Below, piece after piece: positions 48,607 to 57,375 of a stretch of DNA of 64,000 bases. The stretch covers positions 62,001 through 126,000 of the forward strand of contig NZ_RJVO01000008.1 in the NCBI RefSeq assembly GCF_003730135.1, written 5' to 3'. The translations under genes were made by a program, and so were the position numbers. The notes beneath the pieces were generated by a model. The model searched no databases. It saw nothing but the letters and a program-made list of their open reading frames with translations, and was not told where the DNA came from. Position 1 is the first letter of the stretch. Every line of letters starts with the position of its first letter. The stretch comes from Stagnimonas aquatica. Its GTDB lineage: Bacteria > Pseudomonadota > Gammaproteobacteria > Nevskiales > Nevskiaceae.

Positions 48607-49713
48607 ATGAGCACGGCACTGCAGCGGGTCATCGGCGGTGAAAGCTGGGCCGCTTACTGCGAGGGGCTGAAGGCCGCTGGTGAGACCATCCTGCGCGCCG
48701 ACGCCCCCGACAGCCTGCTCGACCGCGCCGAAGGCTGGCGCCTGCTAAGCCGCTACGCGCGTCTGGGCTTGCAGATGATGCTGGAGTTCGCCGACCCGGA
48801 TTTCCCGGTGTTCTACGCGGCCTCGGACGACACCATCAAGGTCTTCCTGCCCAATCCGGACAACCTCTATTGCAACGCCACCATCGCCGGTGACCGCGAG
48901 TACCGGGTCCACGGCCGGCGTGGCTCGGTGGCCTATCTGTCGTTCGGGACCAAGGCCAATCGCTACGCCATCGACGGCACCATGGCGTCCACTGGTGAGC
49001 TGGAAGCCAAGGAGATGCGGATCGACGCCGATGGCCGCTTCGAGCTTTTGCTGAGCGCCCGGCCGCAGCCTGGCAACTGGCTGCCGATGGCGGCCGACTC
49101 CAGCATGCTGATCGTGCGTCAGACCTTTCTCGACCGCCGGACCGAGACCGCTGCCGAGCTGCACATCGAGTGCCTGAGTGCGCCTTCCGCGCCGGCGCCG
49201 CTGTCGGCAGCGGCACTGGACGCCGGCCTGACGCGGGCGCTGGCCTTCGTGCAGGGCACCGCCAAGCTGGTCGCTGACTGGGCGGCCTGGGTGGCGCAGC
49301 ATCCCAACCAGTTGGCGGCAGCGCCCTATGTGGCGGCCTCGATGCGGGTCGGCGGCGATCCCAAGATCTGCTACTACCACGGTTATTGGCGACTGGCGCC
49401 CGACGAGGCGCTGCTGATCGAGACCGAGGTGCCCGACTGCCCGTACTGGAACTTCCAGCTCGCCAACCACTGGCTGGAATCGCTGGACTGCCAGCACCGG
49501 CGCGTGCATCTGAACAAGCACGATGCCCGGCTCAATCCCGACGGCAGCCTGACGTTGCTGATCGCCGCCGAGGATGTCGGCGTCGGCAATTTCATCGACA
49601 GTGACCACCATGCGCAGGGCGGCATGCTGCTGCGCTGGGTCGGCGCCGACGCGCACCCGCAGCCGCGCTGCCGGGTGGTGAAGCTGGACGCGCTGCGCCA
49701 TCGCGCTCGCTGA
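48607..49713 (+). CDS. DUF1214 domain protein (paralogue)
   Basis: The product is 368 aa, the second DUF1214 gene of this cluster. The layout matches the one at 44583: 'ESWAAYCEGLKAAGETILRA', 'EYRVHGRRGSVAYLSFGTKA', 'VGGDPKICYYHGYWRLAPDE', 'NPDGSLTLLIAAEDVGVGNF', 'GMLLRWVGADAHP'. It is diverged throughout, so it is an old duplicate. It starts 7 bp after the EthD-like gene and ends the operon. Confidence 0.8.
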   Translation: MSTALQRVIGGESWAAYCEGLKAAGETILRADAPDSLLDRAEGWRLLSRYARLGLQMMLEFADPDFPVFYAASDDTIKVFLPNPDNLYCNATIAGDREYRVHGRRGSVAYLSFGTKANRYAIDGTMASTGELEAKEMRIDADGRFELLLSARPQPGNWLPMAADSSMLIVRQTFLDRRTETAAELHIECLSAPSAPAPLSAAALDAGLTRALAFVQGTAKLVADWAAWVAQHPNQLAAAPYVAASMRVGGDPKICYYHGYWRLAPDEALLIETEVPDCPYWNFQLANHWLESLDCQHRRVHLNKHDARLNPDGSLTLLIAAEDVGVGNFIDSDHHAQGGMLLRWVGADAHPQPRCRVVKLDALRHRAR

Positions 49714-49753
49714 CTACTTACGCCGCCAGGTCCATGCCCAGGCTGCGGCGCGC

Positions 49754-49945
49754 CTACTGGGCCGTTCGCTTCTCGCGTTCGGAATAGGTTTCCCGCTCCA
49801 CATTCAGGCAGGCCTCGCGTTCGGCGCGGGGCAGGCGCTCGCAGTCCTTCAGCCGCGCGGGCTGGCTGCTGGCGTAGATCTGCTCGGCGGTGCAGCCGCT
49901 AAGACTCAGCAGCGTGACGACAATCAGTGGCAGCCGCTGGCGCAT
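49754..49945 (-). CDS. small lipoprotein of unknown function
   Basis: The product is 63 aa. A signal with lipobox L-S-G-C18 ('LLSLSGC') is followed by a short charged domain with a second and third Cys ('LKDCERLPRAEREACLNVER') that may form a disulfide. A good AGGAG site. Family not recognised. Confidence 0.75.
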   Translation of the reverse strand: MRQRLPLIVVTLLSLSGCTAEQIYASSQPARLKDCERLPRAEREACLNVERETYSEREKRTAQ

Positions 49946-49977
49946 GCGAGGCTCCTGGGTGTTCTGGGCTGGATGGG

Positions 49978-50997
49978 CTAGCTGTCCCAGCCCGATCCGG
50001 GAATCTTACCGGCGACCTGGGTGGGATCGTCCCAGAGCACCGAGGCGTCGGGATCGACCACGCCGAGGAAGCGCTTCAGCAGCGACTTGAGGATGGCCCC
50101 GTCTTCGGCGCCCATGCGCTCCAGGATCTCCAGCTCCACCGCTTTGGCGGCGGAGATCAGCCGCAGGGCGGTGTCGCGGCCGGCTTCGGTGAGGCGGTAC
50201 TCGGCGACATCGCTCTCGGCGGTCATCGCCAGTTGCGCCACCAGGCCGCGCTCGGCCAGGGCGGGTAGCCGGCTGGCGCTGGGCTGGCGCAGCACGGCGG
50301 CGAGACCGGCGTCGAGTTCGCTGGTGCTGATCAGTGGTCGCAGGGTGAGCGTGGACAGCAGGTAGAAGTCGTCGTCGCTCAGGCTCTGGTCGGCGAGTTG
50401 GGCGCGGATCTGGCCGAAGAACTGGAAGTGGCTGCGGCCGAGCAGATAGCCGAGAAAGCCCTCGTTGAAGCTGCCGGAGAGCGCGGCGCTGCGCGGCTTG
50501 GCATCCGGGGCCTCGCGGCGGGTGGCGTGCGCGTACTTGCCGCCGTGGAACACCAGCGGCGCGGACTCGCTGCGGCTGAAGTTGAGCACCTGGCCGACGA
50601 AGATGATGTGGTCGCCGCCTTCGTACTGGAAGGCGTTCTTGCACTCGAAGCGGGCGGTGCAGCCTTTCAGCAGCGGCACGCCGCCGACGCCGGTTTCGAT
50701 GTCCAGGCCGGCGAACTTGTCGATGCCGCGCCGCGCGAAGCGGCCGGAGAGTTCCTCCTGGTCGCTGGCCAGCACATGCACCGCCCAGTGCTCGGCGGCG
50801 CGGAACACCGGCAGGCTGGCGGCGGTTTCGGCCAGGCTCCAGAGCACCAGCGGCGGATTCAGCGACACCGAGTTGAAGCTGTTGGCGGTCAAGCCGATCA
50901 GGCTGCCGTCGGCGGCCTTGGTGGTGATGATGGTGACGCCGGTGGCGAAGGCGCCCAGGGCCTTGCGGAATTCGGCGGCGTCAAATGCGGTGCTCAT
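49978..50997 (-). CDS. flavin reductase with C-terminal MarR-like domain
   Basis: The product is 339 aa. Residues 1-165 form a split-barrel flavin reductase ('FRKALGAFATGVTIITTKAA', 'GLTANSFNSVSLNPPLVLWS', 'HVLASDQEELSGRFA', 'FVGQVLNFS'), which reduces FMN or FAD for a partner monooxygenase. Residues about 180-320 look like a MarR winged-helix domain ('SDDDFYLLSTL', 'RLPALAERGLVAQLAMTAES', 'YRLTEAGRD'). The same fusion is known in the reductase C1 of p-hydroxyphenylacetate hydroxylase from Acinetobacter, where the tail is auto-inhibitory and substrate-responsive. No oxygenase gene is adjacent. Confidence 0.85.
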   Translation of the reverse strand: MSTAFDAAEFRKALGAFATGVTIITTKAADGSLIGLTANSFNSVSLNPPLVLWSLAETAASLPVFRAAEHWAVHVLASDQEELSGRFARRGIDKFAGLDIETGVGGVPLLKGCTARFECKNAFQYEGGDHIIFVGQVLNFSRSESAPLVFHGGKYAHATRREAPDAKPRSAALSGSFNEGFLGYLLGRSHFQFFGQIRAQLADQSLSDDDFYLLSTLTLRPLISTSELDAGLAAVLRQPSASRLPALAERGLVAQLAMTAESDVAEYRLTEAGRDTALRLISAAKAVELEILERMGAEDGAILKSLLKRFLGVVDPDASVLWDDPTQVAGKIPGSGWDS

Positions 50998-51101
50998 GCG
51001 GGGTTTCCTGCGGCTGGAATCGACGGAAGAGCGCCATGTTGCCAGCCTGCGGCGCCTGCCGTCATACCTTAGATGCCGTAGCCGCGGCGGCGCCTGGACA
51101 A

Positions 51102-51135
51102 TAAAAAGCCGGGTGACGCGCCCGCGTCACCCGGC
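51102..51135 (-). terminator. terminator of the DUF1302 gene
   Basis: A near-perfect 13-bp stem (GCCGGGTGACGCG / CGCGTCACCCGGC) with a 2-base centre. Read on the minus strand it is followed by TTTTTA. It ends 12 bp from the DUF1302 stop. Confidence 0.88.
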
Positions 51136-51147
51136 CCGGTATGGCGC

Positions 51148-53040
51148 TTACAGGTTGTACTTGATGTTGAGGGCGAGGTAGTCGCGATCAGCGTAGGGGT
51201 TCTGGAACACCACCGGGCTGCCGCGCATGACGCGCTCGGCGTCGCCGAAGAATTTCTGGTAGCTGATACCGACTTCCAGGTTTTGCAGGTACTGCATGCC
51301 CAGACCGACGCCAAGGCGCTGGTCGCCCTCGCCGTAGAGCGGACCGAAGGCGCCGCTGATGGAGGGATTGCCCTTGCCTATCGCGCCCCAGGACAGGGTG
51401 TGCTTCAGGTCCCAGCCGTCCAGCACGTTGCGGCGGGTGCCCAGCGCCAGCATCTGGTAGCCCCAGGAATTGCGGTTGCCGAACAGTTGCTTGCCGTCGC
51501 CGACCGGGATGATGCCGGGCTGCGATTCCACCGCGTCCACCGAGTAGACGTGGTGGTAGGCGACTTCGCCGACCAGGGCGAGGTCATCAATGTAGAAGTC
51601 CGGGTTGCCGGCGTAGATCGCCGACAGCAGCGCCTGGCCGATGTTGGCGCGGGTGAAGACCGGGCTGAGCACGCCGGAGATGATGGTCTGCACCTGGGTG
51701 TCGATGCCCTGGTGGTAGTTGAACTCGCCACCGACGTTGAACGGCCCCAGCGTGCTCGAGAAGCTCATGCCGTAGAGCTTGATGCCGCCGTAGTACTTGA
51801 TCTGGTAGGTCTCGGGGACGTACTGGTTGAACAGGGCGGTGGTGATGTCGACATTGGTGCCCGGCACGGTGCCGACATAGGCGAAGCCGGGGTTGAGCTG
51901 CACCGTCGGGTTGGCGTCGGCGTAGCGCAGGTGGAAGAAGCCCAGGGTGGTGCCGGGGGTGATCGCCCACTTCAGGCCGGTGCCCCACTGGCCCCAGTTG
52001 CTGGGATTGATGTCTTCCTTGCGGAACACGTAGATGTTGGGCGAGGCATTGAGCAGGAACTGCCCCAGGCCACCAAACTCGCAGAGCCCGCTGAGATCGA
52101 CTGGCAGGCCGGGCACGAAGGTGCCGAGGTCGAGCAGGCCCGGGCAGCCGTCGAGGTAGGCCGGGTTGATCGAGCCGTGGGTGAAGGTGGCACCCGGGCC
52201 GATCAGGTCGGCCGGCGAGAGGAAGTCGCCGGTGGGGAAGACCTCGGTCGCCGCGAAGTCCAGCTTGTAATAGCCCAACAGGGTCAGGGTGTTGCTCAGC
52301 GACAGCTGCAAGCCGACCTGGTTGCCGGGCAGCAGCAGTTCCTTGATCTCGGCGCCGGGCACCGAGGAGCGGGTGGCGTCGGCGCGGCCCTGCGACAAGG
52401 CGATGCCGCGCATGAACAGGCTCTCGCCCCAGGCGATCACCTGCTGGCCGACGCGCAGATTCAGTGCCACCTCGTCGGTGAAGCTGTGGTCGAAGTAGGC
52501 GTAGGCATCCAGCAGCCGCGCGCGCATGCCGTCGTAGCGGCGCGTTTCGCTGGTGAACTGGTTGTTGGGGATGCCCATGGTGTTGACCGTGGCCGGCGAG
52601 TCGTTGTCGTTCTTCTGCCGGTACACCTGGTCGTAGAAGGCGTCGCCGCTGAAGATGGCGCCGTAGTTCTCGCGCTTGAACTGCAGCTCGCTGAACGCGG
52701 TGATGCGGTTGTGCACCAGCGAGTACTGCTTGAAGTTGCGGTTGCCGTCGTCGATGTTGATGGTGCTGGGCAGGCCGGTGTGGGTGAAGCCGGCGATCTG
52801 CACCGGCTGCCCCGGCGTCGGATTGAGGATCGGTGCGCCCGCCACCAGGGGATCGACCTGGCCGTTGATCAGCGACTGATCCGGGTTCTTCAGGCGCATC
52901 GCCGCCGCGTAGTTGAGCGAGGTCCGGTACTCGATATCCGTTCCCCACAGGTCCAGCGAGCCGGCCTGGGCCAGGCTGCTGGCTAGCAGTGCGGCGGCCG
53001 CCGCGATCCGCCGTAGTGTCCGCGACCCTGAATCACCCAT
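51148..53040 (-). CDS. DUF1302 family outer-membrane protein
   Basis: The product is 630 aa from the ATG at 53040 with a GAGGAG site. A Sec signal peptide lies at residues about 1-26 ('IAAAAALLASSLAQAGS'). The rest is beta-rich with many aromatic and Gly residues and ends in 'LALNIKYNL', a terminal pattern typical of outer-membrane barrels. The opening 'WGTDIEYRTSLNYAAAMRLK' and 'WGESLFMRGIALSQG' are DUF1302 marks. DUF1302 proteins accompany DUF1329 proteins in lipid or terpene degradation, perhaps as a channel for hydrophobic substrates. The region between this gene and the wax-ester synthase holds a palindrome. Confidence 0.88.
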   Translation of the reverse strand: MGDSGSRTLRRIAAAAALLASSLAQAGSLDLWGTDIEYRTSLNYAAAMRLKNPDQSLINGQVDPLVAGAPILNPTPGQPVQIAGFTHTGLPSTINIDDGNRNFKQYSLVHNRITAFSELQFKRENYGAIFSGDAFYDQVYRQKNDNDSPATVNTMGIPNNQFTSETRRYDGMRARLLDAYAYFDHSFTDEVALNLRVGQQVIAWGESLFMRGIALSQGRADATRSSVPGAEIKELLLPGNQVGLQLSLSNTLTLLGYYKLDFAATEVFPTGDFLSPADLIGPGATFTHGSINPAYLDGCPGLLDLGTFVPGLPVDLSGLCEFGGLGQFLLNASPNIYVFRKEDINPSNWGQWGTGLKWAITPGTTLGFFHLRYADANPTVQLNPGFAYVGTVPGTNVDITTALFNQYVPETYQIKYYGGIKLYGMSFSSTLGPFNVGGEFNYHQGIDTQVQTIISGVLSPVFTRANIGQALLSAIYAGNPDFYIDDLALVGEVAYHHVYSVDAVESQPGIIPVGDGKQLFGNRNSWGYQMLALGTRRNVLDGWDLKHTLSWGAIGKGNPSISGAFGPLYGEGDQRLGVGLGMQYLQNLEVGISYQKFFGDAERVMRGSPVVFQNPYADRDYLALNIKYNL

Positions 53041-53066
53041 CGTTTTCTCCTCGCACTTTCGTTGTT

Positions 53067-53084
53067 GTCGGGTAGTGACCCGAC
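53067..53084. promoter_or_regulatory. operator-like palindrome GTCGGGT-N4-ACCCGAC
   Basis: Perfect 7-bp arms lie in the 236-bp gap between the divergent DUF1302 and wax-ester synthase genes, 26 bp from the DUF1302 start. A good candidate for a shared regulator site. No regulator gene is adjacent. Confidence 0.45.
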
Positions 53085-53276
53085 TTGTCGTGTTTTTTTG
53101 CAGTCCACACCCTAAGTGAGGCCGTCCCGCGACAACCTCACCCGAACTGATTAGTGGCTCAGCCAGTGGAGTGTCGCCACTGGCGGCAGGCTCTGAAGTC
53201 ATGCACCGTATGGGCGAAAACCAAGAGGCGCGAGGCTACGGCAGGGCCATCGCGCCACCGGCGGAGGAGAACCTGC

Positions 53277-54914
53277 ATGCAATACCTGAGTCCCATCGAC
53301 GCGGCCTTCCTGCGCATGGAATCCAAGCGCACGCCCATGCACGTCGGCGCGCTGATGACCTTCCGGCTGCCGGACGAGGCGCCGCCCGATTTCGTGCGCG
53401 CCCTGATGCTGCGGATGCGCGAAAAGCCGTTCATGCCCGAGCCGTTCAACTGCAAGCTGGCGCGCGGCAAGCTGGCGCCGGCCTGGGTGGAGACCAAGGT
53501 CGACATGGACTACCACCTGCGTCACTCGGCGTTGCCATTCCCCGGCGGTGAGCGCGAGCTGGGCCAGCTGGTGGCGCGCCTGCACTCGCACCCGCTGGAT
53601 TTTTCCCGGCCGCTTTGGGAATGCCACCTGATCGAGGGCCTGGATCCGGAGCTGGACCCGGGCAGTGGTGAACCGCGCGGACGCAGTCGGCGTTTCGCCT
53701 TGTACTTCAAGGCGCACCACTGTGCCATCGACGGCATGGGCGCCATGCGCATGGTGCAGAAGTGGCTATCCACCGACCCCGGCAACCGCGACACCCCGGG
53801 GCCCTGGATCCTCGCCGCCAAGCCGCCGCGCGAGGAGCGCGCGCGCACGCCCGCTGGCCTGCTGGAGCGCCTGCGTCAGCCGGCGGCGGCAGCGGCGGAG
53901 CAGGCGCAGGGCATCGGCGAGCTGGTGCGCACCCTCGGCAAGATGCTGCAAGGCGAGGACAGCAGCGCCCGCGTCGCGCTGCAGACGCCGCGCAGCCGCT
54001 TCAATGTGCCGGTCTCGCAGCAGCGCCGCCTCGGCACCCAGATCCTCGAACTGCCACGGATCAAGGCCATCGCCAGCGCCACCGGCACTACCGCCAACGA
54101 CGTCATGCTGGCGGTGGTGGGTGGCACCATCCGCCGTTACCTACAGGAGCTGGGGGCACTGCCGGCCAAGTCGCTGCTGGCCTCGGTGCCGGTGGCGCTC
54201 AAGCGCAACGACGGCAAGATGGGCAATGCCGCCGCCGGCTTCGTGGTGCCTATGGGCACCGAACTCGACGATCCACGGCAGCGACTGGAGCGCATCCACC
54301 GGATCACCGTGCGTGGCAAGAACGAGGTCAACGGCATGCCCTACGCCGCGCAGATGCAGTTCGCGCTGCTGGGCATCGCGCCGCTGATGATGGGGCAGAT
54401 GTCGGGCCTGCTGCCGAAGATGCCGCCGTTCTTCAATGTGGTGGTGTCGAACGTGGTGCTGTCGCGCGAGCGGCTGTACCTGATGGGGGCCGAGCTGGAG
54501 GCGATGTATCCGGTGTCCTTCCTGTTCGACGGCTATGCCCTGAACGTCACCCTGGTCGGCTATGCCGACCGCGTGGCGGTGGGCTTTCTCGGCTGCCGCG
54601 ACGCCATCCCCAGCCTGCAGCGGCTGGCGGTGTACACCCGCGATGCCCTGGCGGAACTGGAGCAGGCGCTCGGTCTGGCCGACAGCGGCTACGGCGTGGC
54701 GGCGCCAGCGGCCGCCGATGCGCAGCCGGTGGTCCGCGCCAAAGCCAAGCCCAGGAGCAGGGACAAGACCAAGGTCAAGCCCAAGCCCAAGGTCAAGCCC
54801 AGGACGCTATCGGGCGAAGCCGTAAAGCCAGCCCGATCCGCGCCGGCGAAGCCGCGCGCGCGCGCCGCGCGGAAGGCCGTGAAATCCCGGCTAGCCGAGA
54901 CGCAAAAGGGCTAG
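53277..54914 (+). CDS. wax ester synthase / diacylglycerol acyltransferase (WS/DGAT)
   Basis: The product is 545 aa and joins acyl-CoA to an alcohol or diacylglycerol to make storage lipid. 'MQYLSPIDAAFLRMESKRTP' is the family start. The catalytic HHxxxDG motif is H147-H148-CAI-D152-G. 'PFFNVVVSNV' near residue 380 is the second conserved block. A polar, Lys/Pro-rich tail from about residue 485 ('KTKVKPKPKVKPR') is unusual for this family. Ribosome site GGAGGAG. Divergent from the DUF1302 gene. Confidence 0.93.
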   Translation: MQYLSPIDAAFLRMESKRTPMHVGALMTFRLPDEAPPDFVRALMLRMREKPFMPEPFNCKLARGKLAPAWVETKVDMDYHLRHSALPFPGGERELGQLVARLHSHPLDFSRPLWECHLIEGLDPELDPGSGEPRGRSRRFALYFKAHHCAIDGMGAMRMVQKWLSTDPGNRDTPGPWILAAKPPREERARTPAGLLERLRQPAAAAAEQAQGIGELVRTLGKMLQGEDSSARVALQTPRSRFNVPVSQQRRLGTQILELPRIKAIASATGTTANDVMLAVVGGTIRRYLQELGALPAKSLLASVPVALKRNDGKMGNAAAGFVVPMGTELDDPRQRLERIHRITVRGKNEVNGMPYAAQMQFALLGIAPLMMGQMSGLLPKMPPFFNVVVSNVVLSRERLYLMGAELEAMYPVSFLFDGYALNVTLVGYADRVAVGFLGCRDAIPSLQRLAVYTRDALAELEQALGLADSGYGVAAPAAADAQPVVRAKAKPRSRDKTKVKPKPKVKPRTLSGEAVKPARSAPAKPRARAARKAVKSRLAETQKG

Positions 54915-55247
54915 GCCGAGCAGGGCGGGCAAGGCCTGGACGTAGAGGATCTTCTTGCCGACGGTCGCCGCGCCGTAGACACCGGCGACGATCACGCAGG
55001 CGAGGAAGAAGGTCTTGATCGCCAAGCCCTCGGCGCCCAGCCACAGCCCCCAGATCAGGCCGGCGGCGAGAAAGCCGTTGTACAGCCCCTGGTTGGCGGC
55101 GAGCGTCTTGGACGCGGCGGAGAACTCGGCGGTGAGCCCGAAGGTCTTGCGTCCGTAAGGCGTGTCCCAGAGGAACATCTCCAGGATCAGGAAGTAGATG
55201 TGCAGCAGCGCGACCAGCGCGATGACGCCATTGGCGATCTGGCTCAT
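54891..55247 (-). CDS. DUF1304 family membrane protein
   Basis: The product is 118 aa from the ATG at 55247. Four hydrophobic stretches are present: 'GVIALVALLHIYFLILEMFL', 'GLYNGFLAAGLIWGLWL', 'TFFLACVIVAGVYGAATV' and 'ALPALLGLALL'. The 'HIYFLILEMFLW' and 'NQGLYNGFLAAGL' blocks identify the family, whose role is unknown. Its end overlaps the 3' end of the wax-ester synthase gene on the other strand. Confidence 0.85.
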   Translation of the reverse strand: MSQIANGVIALVALLHIYFLILEMFLWDTPYGRKTFGLTAEFSAASKTLAANQGLYNGFLAAGLIWGLWLGAEGLAIKTFFLACVIVAGVYGAATVGKKILYVQALPALLGLALLRLG

Positions 55248-55299
55248 GAAGCGACTCCCTGGAAGTGGTGCGCGGCAGTCTGCCACGCCGGCCGCCGCA

Positions 55300-55770
55300 T
55301 CAGGACTGCGGGAAGTGCACCGGCTGCGGGCCGCGCAGCTTCGGCCGGACCACCACGGTACCGGCCAGCTTGTCGTGCCAGCCCTGCTTGCGGGCGTCGA
55401 TGCCGACCCAGAGGATGCCGAGGAAGAACGGGATCATCGCCACGAAATAGCCCAGATAGCGCGCCAGCAGCTGGCGGGTGCTGGGCTTGCCGCCGGTCTG
55501 GGCGTCGACGATGCGCGCCGACAGCAGCATCTTGCCCGGTGTCGCCTGCCGGGCGATCCAGAACGCCAGCACCGCCAGCGCCGGTAGTACGTAGGAGATC
55601 AGCAGGTCGAGCACGCCGGTATCGCTGCTCGGGTCGGTCCAGTAGTCCCAGCCGTAGAACACCGTCAGCAGCGGCCAGATCAGCAGGCCGATCAGCAGGG
55701 TGTCGACCAGCGAGGCGCCGACCCTGGCCCAGAAGCCCACGTATTCCAGCTCGGTTGTGTCCACGTTCAC
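55300..55770 (-). CDS. RDD family membrane protein
   Basis: The product is 156 aa from a GTG start. 'YVGFWARVGASLVDTLLIGL' has the conserved Arg and Asp (RDD), followed by two or three more membrane segments ('YVLPALAVLAFWIARQATPG', 'YFVAMIPFFLGILWVGI') and 'GWHDKLAGTVVV'. A family of unknown function, sometimes transporters. The gene is in line with DUF1304 and follows pyruvate kinase. Confidence 0.85.
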   Translation of the reverse strand: MNVDTTELEYVGFWARVGASLVDTLLIGLLIWPLLTVFYGWDYWTDPSSDTGVLDLLISYVLPALAVLAFWIARQATPGKMLLSARIVDAQTGGKPSTRQLLARYLGYFVAMIPFFLGILWVGIDARKQGWHDKLAGTVVVRPKLRGPQPVHFPQS

Positions 55771-55828
55771 TCCTGAAAAGAGGTGATTGCCGGCAGCGGA
55801 TCGCCCGCGCCGGCGCCCGGCCGTCGGC

Positions 55829-57277
55829 TCAGCCGGGTGCGCCGACGGTGAGGATCTTCATCGCGTTGGTACCGCCCGAGCCATTGTTGTCGCCCTTGGT
55901 CAGCAGCACCCGGTCGCCGTCCTTGAGCAGGCCGCGCTGCTTGAGCGCGCTGATGGCTTCCTGCACCGTGCCCAGGCCGTCGGGAGAGCTGGGCCGGAAC
56001 AGCACCGGGTAGACGCCGCGGCACAGGGCCATGCGCCGGCGGGTGCGGTCGTGCGGGGTCAGCGCGTAGATCGGAATGTAGCGCTCGACCCGGCTCATCA
56101 TCAGCGGCGAGGAGCCGGACTCGGTCAGCGCCAGGATCGCCTGCGCGTGCATGCGCTGGGCGGTCCAGGCGGTGGCCATCGCCACCGCCTCGTCGATGCG
56201 CTTGAAGTGCGAGTCGCTGCGGCTGCCGCTGATGTCCGGCGCCGGATGCGCTTCGGCACCGAGCACCACCCGCGCCATCGCCTCCACCGCCTTCACCGGG
56301 TATTTGCCGCTGGCGGTTTCGGCGGACAGCATCACCGCATCGGTGCCGTCCATGACCGCGTTGGCGACGTCGAGCACCTCGGCGCGGGTGGGGATGGGGT
56401 TGGTGATCATCGACTCCATCATCTGGGTCGCGGTGATCACCATCTTGTTGCCCTCGCGGCCGGCGGCAATGATCTTCTTCTGCCAGCCCGGCAGTTCGGC
56501 ATCGCCGATCTCCACGCCGAGATCGCCGCGCGCGACCATCACCGCATCGCTGGCCTGGACGATCTGTTCGAGATTGGTGAGCGCTTCGGCGCGCTCGATC
56601 TTCGCCACCAGCTGGGCGTGGCCGCCGGCTTCGTGCAGCAGGTTGCGGGCCTCGTGCATGTCGGCCGCCGAGCGCGGGAAGGAGACCGCGAGAAAGTCGC
56701 AGTCCCAGTTGGCGGCATGGCGGATGTTGGCCTTGTCCTCGTCGGTCAGCGCCGCTGCCGACAGGCCGCCGCCGAGTTTGTTGATGCCCTTGCGGTTGCT
56801 GAGCACGCCGCCCTGGGTCACCAGGCAGTCGATACGGGTGCCTGCGACCTGCTCCACCCGCATGGCGATGGCGCCGTCGTTGAGCAGCAGGATGTCGCCG
56901 GGGAACACGTCGTGCGGCAGCCGCCGGTAGGCGCAGCCGACCACGCTCTGGTTGCCGCCCTTGGGGTCGTGGGCGGTGTCGAGCGCGAAGGCGGCACCCT
57001 CGACCAGTTCGACCGGGCCATTGGCGAAGGACTCGATGCGGATCTTCGGCCCCTGCAGGTCGGCGAGGATGCCGATGTCGCGGCCCAGTTCGGCGGCCGC
57101 TTCGCGGACCGCGACGATGCGGCGGGCGTGATCCTCGGCGCTGCCATGGCTGAAGTTGATGCGCATGACGTCGGCACCGGCCGCCACCAGTGCGCGCAGT
57201 ACGCCCGGGGCATCGGTGGCAGGGCCGAGGGTGGTGACGATCTTGGTGCGGCGGACGGTCTTGGGGCTGAAGGGCAT
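55829..57277 (-). CDS. pyk: pyruvate kinase
   Basis: The product is 482 aa; the ATG at 57277 is preferred over the one 21 bp upstream. It converts phosphoenolpyruvate and ADP to pyruvate and ATP. 'TKIVTTLGPATDAPGVLRAL', 'INFSHG', 'ADLQGPKIRI', the catalytic Lys region 'LVAKIERAEAL', 'VMVARGDLGVEIG' and 'VMLSAETASGKYP' are all present, with the allosteric domain at the C-terminus. Complete length for the family. Confidence 0.96.
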   Translation of the reverse strand: MPFSPKTVRRTKIVTTLGPATDAPGVLRALVAAGADVMRINFSHGSAEDHARRIVAVREAAAELGRDIGILADLQGPKIRIESFANGPVELVEGAAFALDTAHDPKGGNQSVVGCAYRRLPHDVFPGDILLLNDGAIAMRVEQVAGTRIDCLVTQGGVLSNRKGINKLGGGLSAAALTDEDKANIRHAANWDCDFLAVSFPRSAADMHEARNLLHEAGGHAQLVAKIERAEALTNLEQIVQASDAVMVARGDLGVEIGDAELPGWQKKIIAAGREGNKMVITATQMMESMITNPIPTRAEVLDVANAVMDGTDAVMLSAETASGKYPVKAVEAMARVVLGAEAHPAPDISGSRSDSHFKRIDEAVAMATAWTAQRMHAQAILALTESGSSPLMMSRVERYIPIYALTPHDRTRRRMALCRGVYPVLFRPSSPDGLGTVQEAISALKQRGLLKDGDRVLLTKGDNNGSGGTNAMKILTVGAPG

Positions 57278-57375
57278 TGGAACTCCTGTATGCCCCATAG
57301 ATTAACGCTCCCGCATGACCGCTCCGTGCCGAGGGCGGATCAATGGCCGCTTATCGTCCGCCGAACAGGGGGCGC

